From contig CAJQUN010000437.1 of NCBI GenBank assembly GCA_907163345.1, positions 1 through 64,000 of the forward strand: 64,000 nt of DNA, written 5' to 3'. The DNA is from Haberlea rhodopensis. Its lineage: Eukaryota; Streptophyta; Magnoliopsida; Lamiales; Gesneriaceae. Position numbers and translations under genes: made by a program. Positions within the stretch are counted from its first letter, which is position 1. The number at the start of each line of letters is the position of its first letter. A model generated the notes under the pieces. That model was not told where the DNA came from, ran no database searches, and saw only the letters and a program-made list of their open reading frames with translations. This document shows, piece after piece, positions 23,356 to 33,373 of this stretch.

Positions 23356-25787
23356 ATGACCACTATCACTCACAACTCTCTATCTGTTGACTTCGATGAA
23401 ATTTACAGGGCTGAAGATCCAGAAATGGTTTCTATGTTCAAATCCTTGGAATCTTCAGGATTAAGGAACTTTCTGGAATGTAGAACGGTGGTTTACGAGT
23501 CAGAGATTCGAGAGTTGTTCGCCAATGCTGTTTCTCAAAAGACGTTCATCTCCACTTCCGTCAAGGGCAAATCTTTCGACATCTCTCAGACAACGCTGTC
23601 AAAGACCTTTGGTCTTCCTAACACCGGACTGACTGATTTTGGCCACATCCCTCAGGCCACTCTCACCAATCTTCAGGGCAAAGTATCCATTTTTGGCCAC
23701 AAACTGCATCCATCCTTCAGGAAGAAAGAAATATTGTTTCACTTTCAAGTCCTCTGTGAGATTGTTGGAAAGCCACTATTGCGTAAAGCCGGAATCTATG
23801 ACGCCGTAACCGCCAAAAAATTCCGGGCCATGGCTGCTATCCACTCCGGACAGAAGATGGACTGGTCCGCTATCTTGTTTGGAGTGCTGCTAGAAACAGT
23901 CATTGCATCCAAACAGGTTGTCTGCTTTGATGTTCCTCTCAGCATGCTCTTAGAGACACTGGACATCGAGCTGGGGAAGCCGTCTGCACTCAACCCCTTC
24001 AAGATTCTCAACCCCAAGGGTTTGGCCCTACTTAAATCCAAAAGTGCTCCACCCACTCCCTCTGATCTGGTGACTGTAAAGATTGAATGGGGACAGGAAC
24101 ATGCTGCTGCTAGAAAACCTAGAGTCAAGCGCAAACTGACAGTCCAGACTGACTCAGAGGAAACTCAGTCTACCTCTGCTCCTTCATCTCCAGTCAAACC
24201 TCCTCCAAAGAAGCCAAGAACCCAGATCACCAAGCCTCTGTCGACCTTAAATATCAAACCCATATCTACCTTGCCCTCAACAAAAGCCACCCCCGCAACC
24301 ACTCCAATTAAACCGTCAAAAACTCAACCTTCAACAGCTCCACCGACTGTACCAAGGGTCACCATCCGAGTCCCTTCCACTACCCCTGTGGTCAAGAGAA
24401 TTGTTATTAAGGACTTAGGGGACTACACCCAATCCGGGATTAAGCCCTCATCTGCCATTGGCAAAGGCAAAGCAGTCCTAGTTGAGCCCCTCTCTTCAAA
24501 ACCCAAGTCAGGCGCTCAAACAGCTATTGACATCGCCATGGAAGATGTTGAAGACAAAGTTAAGGAGCTTATTGTGGTGTTCAATGAATGGGTTGAATAC
24601 AGAACGATCAACCACTTTGGTCTGTTCTTCGGCAAGCTCAAGAGACTCCACAAAATGGAACAAGAAGTCCTTAAAGGGACAAAAACTGATGACGTACGGA
24701 TTGCGGTACATCGCAAAGAATTGTTCCAGGCTAACCACTGGCTCAGACTGCAAACTTGCTCATTGCAGCCAAAAAGGCGAATTTTGATGCTAACAATCCG
24801 ACTGCCAAAGATGATGGTGCTGTCATTGCTCAACTGGAGATGGATATTAGTACTCTTCACATGGCTGTTCGTTTTCAATGACAGAAGCTCAATATATCCA
24901 CTCCCGTTCCCAGCCCAGATCACCCCTCTGCGAGCAAGACTGTGGCAGTACCAATATTTGAGCCAGTTCCTTCTGATACGGCGGAGCAGCCACTGACCAA
25001 TGCTCCATCTGCAGCTGAGACTGAAGCCATGGCTGTCTTGCTGGACTCTCCCACAACTTCAATCCCTCTAGCGTCCTCAGTCTCCCATATTCAGCACAGT
25101 CCAACCGACGCACCTTCGAAAGTTATCTCACCAGTCTCCGTCGATCCGGATCTGGTGGTGTCAACAATTGTCGCAGCTTTACAGGATGAGGAGCCTACCA
25201 TACCTATCACTCATCCAGATCAGTCTGCTGAAGATTTGGCATTTATGGAAGAATTCTCTACGGACTTAGTTACTTTGATCCAGTCCGATACACACCAATC
25301 TGATGTCTCTTCACTCATACCAATTGAAGCAAAGGTTGACCCCACTACATCACCATCTGATCACTCTCCGGGCCATTTACCTGTTGAAGCCTCATCTCTG
25401 GCCAAGTCTCTTCAACACATCTCTGATAACTGTCTCTTTCTATCTCAACTAGTCAGAGAAGTCCATCAGAGTCAAAGATCTACACACTTGGATTTTGAAT
25501 CCTTCAGAGAAAAGATGAAGGCTAGCATAAGCGGTATTCAGCGCGGACTGAATGACCTGTTCTCTCAGCAAGCTTCATATAAAAACAGCCTGAGAAAGAA
25601 CAGATCGAGCTGGCCACTGAAGTTTGGACTTCCGTCACCAAGTCCTTATTGCTCAAGACACTCGTCTGGATGCTATCTGCGCTCAGCTCACGCAGATCAT
25701 AGATTTCCTTCAAGAGATTGCTGCTGACAAAAGGGGGAAAAGCATAAGGATTTCAAGTCAGCTCAGCAGTCCTCAGCAAAGAAATAG
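23356..25787 (+). pseudogene. copia-A third ORF (Sirevirus env-like), frameshifted
   Basis: ATG at 23356 begins a long frame of about 810 codons in all, 390 bp downstream of pol. Residues 1-210 form a globular region. About 230-380 is rich in proline, lysine, threonine and serine, and the rest is helical and acidic, with a predicted coiled-coil character near the end (LNDLFSQQASYKNSLRK). A frameshift lies near 24740 and a second near 25610. A second diverged copy is in copia-B2 (42271-46801). Position and composition fit the env-like ORF of Sireviruses. I see no convincing signal peptide or membrane segment, so an envelope role is not shown by the sequence. The ancestral frame seems to share a TGA with copia-B (near 24880). 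Confidence 0.6.
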
Positions 25788-26040
25788 ATGTCTAGTTGAA
25801 TCAGACATAAATGTATCTATCAGATTTTTCTTAAATAAAATCAAAGTCCTTCAGTCACTTATCTAAGTCTTATTCATTTATTTTGAATAGTTCATTTATT
25901 TTGAACAAAATGACTTAATCGATCCGAACTACAACTTACAGTGTTCATTTATTTTGAACAAAAAGACTAAATTGATCTGCAAGAATTCTATTCAAAGCTT
26001 GTTAAAAGACTGAATAAGAAGACATAGAAGCTAGGTTTTG

Positions 26041-26062
26041 TCATCATCAAAAAGTGGGAATT
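26041..26062 (+). other. copia-A polypurine tract
   Basis: TCATCATCAAAAAGTGGGAATT sits immediately before the LTR start TGTTAG. Copia-B has CAAAAGGGGGAATT here. The interrupting T in copia-A is a substitution. Confidence 0.7.
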
Positions 26063-26161
26063 TGTTAGTTCCGAATTTTAAAGATGACAAAACAGATCAG
26101 ACCGATCAAGCCGTAAAACCATGTCAAAACAGATCACGCCGATATGGTCTATCGCAAAATC
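26063..26161 (+). repeat. copia-A 3' LTR, first 99 bp
   Basis: Matches 17599-17697 nearly base for base, then switches abruptly to gypsy-A LTR sequence at 26162. The remaining LTR is on the other strand at 14691-15652. Confidence 0.9.
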
Positions 26162-26586
26162 ATGAGCTCGAGCTATGGATTGGAGGTGCTTCCAGGGATC
26201 GAAATACCAGTGACGATATTGAGCACCATAATTTTATATATTTGATACACACATACCTATTCGATGCTCGTCTGTGAGCACTATTATGTGTATATGTCAT
26301 GTATAAAAAGGCAAGGGCCTTTCTATCTTCATTTATGAGTTGCAACAATTATTTATTGAATTGCTAAATGAACTGAGAATATGTTAGTGTATTATAATGG
26401 TGCATGATATGTATGTGGACTTGGTTGGGGAAAAACTAGACATCATATGGAATAATGTAAAGAATTTTATTATTGGCTTGAATTAGTATGGTGATAAGTG
26501 GGTTCTCCCCTATATGTTTGATTAAATGCACTAATTGCTTGGATTAATACACTAATAATGGGTTAAGGGCATGGGGGGTCCTTACA
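26162..26586 (+). repeat. gypsy-A 3' LTR, distal part
   Basis: Corresponds to 10199-10621, about 96% alike by eye, and ends GGGGGGTCCTTACA followed by the ttttc target duplication (26587-26591) and hAT-1 coding sequence. Confidence 0.9.
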
Positions 26587-26591
26587 TTTTC

Positions 26592-29285
26592 GGCAATGAA
26601 TTTGCCTGTGACAATTCCTGAGTTAAATGAAAGTTATAATTTTTTTGCTGACCTCAATGTTGGTGGTTCATCTATGAACGTCGAACCGCAACAACCCGAA
26701 AAACCTGTCGAACCTCCTCTTGCCCAAGCCCAAGAGAGACAACAAGTGGAGTCATCCGGAGCCACTCAGCAGCGAGTAGACAACCGACTCGTGCCAAAAG
26801 AAGTAAGATATGTGATCACTTTGAACTCGCTCAAAAAGAATGTACTAATGAATCGGTTGCAGTATGTAAATTATGTAAGATACAACATTCATATAAAGCT
26901 GGTGGTTCCAGTGGAGGCACCTGAACATTTAAAAACATTTAGTAAAAAAATATAATTTTGATGAGGCAACATTACAACTATTAGGTAGAGAAGCAACACA
27001 AGCACAAATTAATGTTCTCACTGGCACGAATTTTATTTTAACTGTTGAAATTAACCGTAAGTCACTTATTAGATATGTGATTAGATGTGAACTACATTTT
27101 ATACAAGCTGAACATAATGATTTTATTGAATTTGATTCATCTATACAACCCATGTTTAAACATATTTCTAGGCACACACTAAAAAGAAATTGTATGGACG
27201 TATTTGTTGAATATAGAAATACATTGTTTGAACATCTTTCTAGTTTGCCTTGTAGGATTGACTTAACAACCGATATTTGGACAAATGCAAATTCTGATTC
27301 ATATCTTGTTGTCACTTGTCATTGGATTAATGATAATTGGTGTATGCAAAAATGGATTTTGTCTTTAGATGAGTTAGATTGTACACATACTGGTTATGTA
27401 ATTGCTAAATATATATTCAACACTTGTAGACATTATGGAATTCGGGATAATGTATTTTCAATCACATTAGACAACGCTGCGAATAAAAATGATGTGATGC
27501 GTGACTTAAAGACCTATCTGAAACCAATGCTTGGTGGTGTTTTTTCATGTTAGATGTGCATGTCATGTTTAGGGATGGCAATGGGACGGGTCCAAACCCG
27601 GACCCGCATTGAACCCCCCCCCCCCACCAAAGCGGGTCTGGACCCGCTTCAACCGGATTTGGAAGCGGGGCGGGGCGGGGCGGGTCCTGGGATTGGCCAA
27701 ACCCGCCCCGGACCCGCCCCACTATTTATTTTTTATTTTTTTTAAAAAAAATATGATATTGATTATATTTTACTTCTTTGATTGAGCAATAAAGTGTCAT
27801 TATTTAATTTTATATCAAAATTCAGGTGTTCATGTTAAAGAAGTTTGGCATTTTGAAGGAAATAAGAGCAAATTAATAAATATTGAGTAGTTTAAAGATA
27901 ATTTTACAATGTTTATTATAAATATTTACTAGAGAAAATATGAAATTTAATCACAAAACTCAACTTTTGTGTTTCAAAATTGATTTCTAGCTAAATTTTT
28001 TTTTTTAGAAAATAAAAAAAAATGTAACCGGGGCGGGGCGGGTAAACCCGCCGGGTTCGCGGGACGGGACGGGTGCGGGTTTTATGTGTAGCGGGACGGG
28101 TCGTGGGATTGGCCAAACCCGTTCCATACCCGACCCATTGCCATTCCTACTCATGTTATTAATTTGGCTGTTAAAGTTGGTTATGAGGACAATCACTTAG
28201 CATGTATTGAGAAAATGAAGTACTGCGCTAAATGATTACGCATCGTGATTGGAAACAATTATGTGTATTTAATGATTTGAAGCATCCTCTTTTTCCATCA
28301 CCAATAGAAACTATGTGGAATTCGTTGTACAATATGTTGAATGCTATGCTACCTTACAAAGATATTTTAACTCCATTTTATAATTCATATCAAATGTCTA
28401 ATAGCGATGAAAGTATTTATTTGACTGATGAGGATTGGGAATTTGTTGGAAATTGTGTATCATTGTTAGGTACTTTCAAAGAAGCGACGGAACGCTTCTC
28501 CGGTGTTACTTATCCAACTTTCGTTTATTTTATTCCTTTAGTATTTAACATGCTTGATAATTTATAGAATTTAGAGATGGCTATGACTTGCATGCTTTTG
28601 TTAGGGCAATGAAAACTAAATTTATAAAGTATTGGGAACAAATCATACACGTGCACTGCATCGCAACATTGCTAGATTCTAGTCAATTTTTTTCTTCATT
28701 TGAGATATTTTTTGAATTATGCTAAATTTTTGGGGAAGGTTGTTGACGTTCAAAAGACGTCTACAATGCAATCTCTCCAAAATATGTTTGAATTGTATTA
28801 TAATCAACAAGCAAGTGAATCATCGCAACAAAGGGCTGTTGAAGAACAACCCCAAGCTCAATCTAAAGGTGGGGGCATCAATTTTCAGGAAAAAACTTAA
28901 GGAAAAAGGACCTTCTACTAGCACATCAAAGAGTTGCAAATTTATTCGAGTTATCAATTTCTAACGGAAGACAACTTCGACTTCTTACAATGGTGGAAGA
29001 CAAAATGCAGCGCATCTCCCTATCTTTAGCCAAAATGGCTAGAGACGTGTATGTGGTACAAGATTCAAGCGCTTCTGAATCGGCATTCTCAACATGTGTC
29101 CGAATTATTGGAGAATACATAAGTAGCATATATGCTAATTCGTTATGCATGCTCACATTACTTAAAGATTGACTTGAAGTAGAATGTAAGAGTAAAAGAG
29201 ATGGGGCGGTTGACGAATTCGTAAATCATTATGACGAGCAAGAAGAAGATAACGTCAAAACAATACTTATCAATTATAAAGAGTG
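26592..29285 (+). pseudogene. hAT-1 transposase, main part (BED finger and hATC)
   Basis: Continues the frame from 8242. Acidic/proline-rich N-terminal segment, then a BED zinc finger in a shifted frame (DHFELAQKE..., VCKLCK at 26862-26879, partly destroyed after GGSSGGT). The RNase H-like catalytic region has its first aspartate in LTTDIWTN (27272-27274) and a second in TLDNAANKNDV (27470-27472). A MITE splits the gene at 27570, where the target reading frame encodes CHV/INLAVKVG. The C-terminal dimerisation domain carries DSSASESAFSTC (about 29062-29097). Frameshifts lie near 26945 and 27535, with stops near 28232, 28567 and 29172. It would have cut and pasted the element. It is inactive now, but could once have supplied transposase for MITEs with related ends. 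Confidence 0.8.
27570..28149. mobile_element. hAT-type MITE inside the hAT-1 transposase
   Basis: Ends TAGGGATGGCAATGGG and CCCATTGCCATTCCTA are inverted repeats, bordered by gtcatgtt (27562-27569) and ctcatgtt (28150-28157), an 8-bp duplication with one mismatch. GC-rich subterminal blocks (cgggacgggt type) lie at both ends around an AT-rich core. Removing it with one duplication copy rejoins the transposase frame. No coding capacity. Confidence 0.85.
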
Positions 29286-29542
29286 ATAAATAGTACGATT
29301 TTAGTTATTTAGATTTTCAATTGACATCTCAATACAATTATTTGTATGCGTTTATATTATGAAATGAAGAATAAATATATTGAATTTGTGATGAATATTG
29401 GGAAACATTTACAACATCAAAAAAATAAAAAATTCAAAAAATTAAAAAAGAGTTCGAAAATAAAAAAAAAACAAAACAAAACGAACCGGATCCGATCTGG
29501 TTCCTTAACGAACAGGACCAGTTCGATCCGTTAAGCATCCCT

Positions 29543-29550
29543 CGATATGG
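29543..29550. repeat. Target-site duplication of hAT-1, right copy
   Basis: cgatatgg, directly after the terminal CATCCCT. Pairs with 7733-7740. Confidence 0.75.
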
Positions 29551-30485
29551 ATTACATGGGATAAAGATCAGTCGGTGCAATATCGAATCTAACAAATTTT
29601 GGATAAACACTTTTGAACACTACCCAATTTTGTCATCAAATTCATCGTCAAATCTCACCCACCAAATGAAATCCTTCCATCAAAAAGTTGTGTTTGATTG
29701 ATGGATTTGATTTGAAGAATGATTTGTTGATTAATTTCATATGATACATATATTGTGTGTATTTAAAAACCATCATAATTATTATTGAAATTATATAATT
29801 TATACACAATGAATTTGAAATTCATTTAAATTTTATCCATCCAAACAGTCCAAACAATTTAAAATCATTGATTTGTAATACATCATTTCAAATCATTAAT
29901 CAAAGCACTAAGGTAATAGATTTTTCTGTTTTTAAACATTTAATCTTGCAAAACAAGTAATTGAAAGAAACATTCCTAATCCCCAATTTAAAGAAACAAT
30001 TTTGAAATATATAATTGGTATATGTGATTTTTAAAGTTAATGTATGTAAATTGGTACAAAACCTTAGGGGAGTTGAATATAGTTTTCAAAATTAGCTGAT
30101 ATATTTTTAAGTATTATTAATATTAGAGGAGGTATATGTAATTAACCATTTTTTTCCTCCCAAAATTGACTCTCGTTCAATTATGTTATTTAGTTGTGTA
30201 AATAGAATATACTTTTCTTATATGTATAGTATTCAAATTCAAATATGGTGTTTTAATTTGATTGAACTGTCCTATTTCAATGTTTTGAAGTAAAGTTTGT
30301 TATATTTTTAATAAATGTATTTTTGTCATTTCACAATTTTTTGTAGTTTTATGAAGGTAATTTTGTCAAAAACACATCTAGCCTCTAATAGCTTTTTGAG
30401 AGTGTCGGGTTCACAGAACCATATCAATATCAGATTTCACATTAACCAAACTTATTAATTATTTTATCTATGAAGTTGTTAAGTG
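29551..30485. other. AT-rich flank, partly duplicated
   Basis: No gene or RNA is seen. From 29881 onward the sequence recurs at 35876-36480 as part of the 6-kb tandem duplication. Confidence 0.6.
30478..30485. repeat. Target-site duplication of MITE-2, left copy
   Basis: gttaagtg, identical to 48962-48969. Both adjoin CAGTG/CACTG ends. Confidence 0.8.
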
Positions 30486-30774
30486 CAGTGCTTTCAAAAT
30501 CGGATCGGATATGAAATCGATGCTCTTACTGGTTACAAATTCGATCGGTTCGACTAGTTGATTCAATCGGTGATGATGTCAGCATTATGTAATATCTATT
30601 TTAAGTTTTGTAAAATATATATATACTATGTATTTGCTATAGTTTCAAGTTGTTCACAATAAAAAAATATCATTACACCAACACAACATGTCAAACTTCA
30701 AACCAACATAACATGTCAAACTTAAAAAAATTAGATAAAAACAAATGTCCAACATAAAAAAATAATAATAAAAC

Positions 30775-31878
30775 TGTTAGTTCCGGATTTTAAAGATGAC
30801 AAAACATATCAGACCGGATCGAGAGAAATCAGATTGACCAGATCGATCGCTCAAAACAGATCAAACTGATATGGTATATCGCAAAACAGAACGGATCGAT
30901 GGAAATCAGTCTGACCAGATCGAAGCTTCAGATCGATCTCAACTTCTATCAGACCAGAGCAGTCAAGGCTGAATAAGATTGATTCTTCAGTCCGAATCAT
31001 TGACGGCTATTTATTGAAGCATTTAATGTTGCAATTAATGCTGAAAAAGACCAAGGACTGAAGATTACCATAAAATGTAAGAAGACAAAGAAGAGCCTAC
31101 CTGATAGTCGCCGAAAGCATGAACCAGAACGGCAAGTACCCTAAAGAAGAAGACTGCAGCTTACTCAGAGTTTAAGCAGAGTCAAGAGTTGCACATTAAG
31201 GAAAATAATGTCGTTGGTACACGCAACTATAAAAGGATGCAACAGAAGAGCTCAAGATAGAGTCTGATCAATCGAAAAACGCACAAGAAAGCAAACAGCA
31301 CAACCTTACAAGCTCAGACATTCTCGAGCTGAAAATCTTCATAAGCACAAGTATGTTGTAATATTTGATCATTTTAGGATCATTGTGTGCATAGACTAAA
31401 GTCTATCTTGTGCATTCTGTATTGAAATATAGAAGTGAAAAACAATTGCAACTGTCAGACAGAGTGTGTCTGAACAGATCGAGAGACTAGGAGTTTCAGT
31501 CTGGTAGTGAGGTAAATCTAGCTGAATCGGATTTGTACAACAGGATTGTATAAATCAAAGTCTTCTAGTGGAATCCTTCCTTAATTGGAAGAAGGGGAGA
31601 CGTAGAAGGATTACACCACCTTCGAACTTCCAGAAACATATTCTGTCTTTTATCATTCTGCACTCGTTCTATTATTCAATCCATCAAGCCGTTCTTACTA
31701 ATCAAAGAACAGACCGTTCCGCACTAAAATATTCAGTGGTCTGTTCTGCGAAAGAGTTGATTAAGAAACAGATTTCTTTCACTAATCCGAAAGAAATCAC
31801 AATGGATTAATTTTTAATAGGAGTGTTCATTCACCCCCCCCCCCCCCCCCCCTCTAAAACTCCGGACCGATCCTAAAA
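30775..31878 (+). repeat. copia-B1 5' LTR
   Basis: 1,104 bp, TGTTAG...CCTAAAA; the terminal CA is mutated to AA. TATAAAA at 31228-31234 and 19 C at 31834-31852. PBS AGTGGTATCAGAGCAG follows at 31879. Confidence 0.9.
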
Positions 31879-31927
31879 AGTGGTATCAGAGCAGGTCGTC
31901 TTAATCAGCACAAAGACACTTGAGCTG

Positions 31928-33373
31928 ATGGCAGCATTCAACAAAATTTCAATGTTCTCAAAAGAAGACTATGATGATTGGAGAATCAGAATGCAAGCTC
32001 ATCTGGCAGCACAGGATGACGATATGTGGTTCGTCATCACTGATGGACCAATGAAGATTCTGAAAGTCAATACAACAATCTCCATTACTGGTGGTGAACC
32101 CCAAATGGTCGAGAAGGACATATCCCTCTGGACGAATGAAGAAAGAAAGAAAGCAAACCTCGACAACGTTGCCAAAGACATCTTGTTCAAGACATTGGAC
32201 AAGAATATGTTCAGTAAAATCAAAATGTGCTCTACTGCCAAAGAAATTTGGTAGAAAATAGCACAGCTATGTGAAGGGAACGACCAGACCAAGGAAAACA
32301 AGTTGACTGTTGCTCTTCAAAGATTTGAGAGCATAAAAATGAAGATTGGAGAAACTCTAAATGAGTTCGATGAAAGAGTTACTGGTATCATCAATGAACT
32401 GAATGGTCTGGGCAAGGAATACTCAAACAAAGAGATCGCTCTGAAAGTTATGAGAGCCCTGCCAAAAGAATGAGATGTTAAGACCATTGCAATGAGGGAG
32501 TCCAAAGATCTGAACAAAGTTGAACTTCATGATCTGTTCGCAGATCTTAAGGCATATGAGTTCGAACTGATCACCAGAGGTGAAGCAGGGCCATTCATCT
32601 CTCAACCAAACAAAGCGCTGGCAGCCATTCCAGACCAGACCGCCCCCACAACAGATCGATCTATCGAACAGATAAGTAATGATGCTATGTCATTATTTAT
32701 CAAGAAATTTGGTAAATTTATGTCTAAAAATAAAAGAAATTGTAAACCCTCTCATCATTATAAATCAAGAAAGGACGATGCTGTTAATTATCAGGCTTGC
32801 TACAATTGTGGTAAGACCGGACATTTCATTGCAGATTGCACCAGACCGAAGAAAGAAGAACGAAAAGAGAAGCATCGTGATGACAAGAAAAAGAAGCACT
32901 ACAAAGATCGTAAAAGTCATCATGGGAAGTCCCAAAAGGTCCTAGTAGCAGAAGAAGGAAACAACAAGTGGGCTCATACTGATTCAGATTCAGAAAGCTC
33001 CGAATATTCTTCCAGCGAAAGCGAAGAAGATATTCAATGTCTAATGGGAGACGAAGATATGAGTCAAACAGACGAGGTATTCGATCTTGACTCAAATGAA
33101 TTTACACGTGAAGAGCTCATGTCCGCACTGCAAGACATGGCTAATGATTATAGACTCTTAGCTGAATCATTTGAGAAAAATAAAGCTAAAGCCAATGATC
33201 AAATGGATGAGCACATCAAACAAGGCTGCTCTGAGCTGGGCGAGTGCAATAATCTACAGATCGAGCTGAATAAGCTAAAAATCTCTTACGATCAGCTCCA
33301 TGAAGAAAACAAGAGAATTAGCACACAAAATGCTAAGCTTTCTCATATTTTCAAAACATGGACAAAATACTGA
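31928..33373 (+). pseudogene. gag: copia-B1 gag
   Basis: ATG at 31928, capsid region starting MAAFNKISMFSKEDYDDWRI. TAG at 32252-32254 and TGA near 32471 replace tryptophan codons that are intact in B2. From 32492 an open stretch of 293 codons includes the intact zinc knuckle CYNCGKTGHFIADC (about 32798-32839), a lysine-rich basic patch, an acidic serine-rich segment and a C-terminal helical, coiled-coil-like region. It would package the RNA into particles. Frame lost again near 33360, before protease. Confidence 0.85.

Larger units (their letters stand above)
17599..26161 (+). mobile_element. copia-A, Sirevirus-like LTR retrotransposon
   Basis: A 5' LTR (17599-18713), PBS, gag, protease, integrase, RT and RNase H in copia order, a third ORF after pol, a polypurine tract and the first 99 bp of the 3' LTR. 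The extra ORF and the TCATCATCAAAAAG...TTGTTAG 3' end fit the SIRE/Maximus (Sirevirus) lineage (family knowledge; lineage inferred). The 3' LTR was cut by the inversion, and its rest is at 14691-15652. Original insertion was antisense to gypsy-A. Numerous frameshifts, stops, and a deletion of the RT active site make it dead. Confidence 0.85.
8243..26586 (+). mobile_element. gypsy-A, non-autonomous LTR retrotransposon (rearranged)
   Basis: The element is bounded by TGTGATACCC and CCTTACA and by a perfect 5-bp duplication ttttc. It has a 2,379-bp 5' LTR (8243-10621), a primer-binding site, about 4.1 kb of internal sequence (10622-14690 plus 17524-17598 in reverse), and a 3' LTR now split between 15653-17523 (minus) and 26162-26586 (plus). 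Copia-A was inserted near the 3' end of the internal region, and an inversion then broke both elements. No convincing gag-pol is found. The two LTR copies remain alike while coding sequence is absent, so coding was probably lost before this insertion. This is LARD-like behaviour (inference). Confidence 0.8.
7741..29542 (+). mobile_element. hAT transposon (hAT-1) with nested insertions
   Basis: The termini AGGGATGTTTATCGG (left) and CCGTTAAGCATCCCT (right) are imperfect inverted repeats flanked by an 8-bp duplication (7733-7740 and 29543-29550). The subterminal region 7741-7945 is rich in accggt motifs. A transposase gene begins at 8154 and resumes at 26592. With the gypsy-A insertion (8243-26586) and the MITE (27570-28149) removed, the element is about 2.9 kb, an ordinary size for plant hAT elements. 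It has a BED zinc finger and a C-terminal dimerisation region, so it was once autonomous. Frameshifts and stops show it is now dead. Confidence 0.85.
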
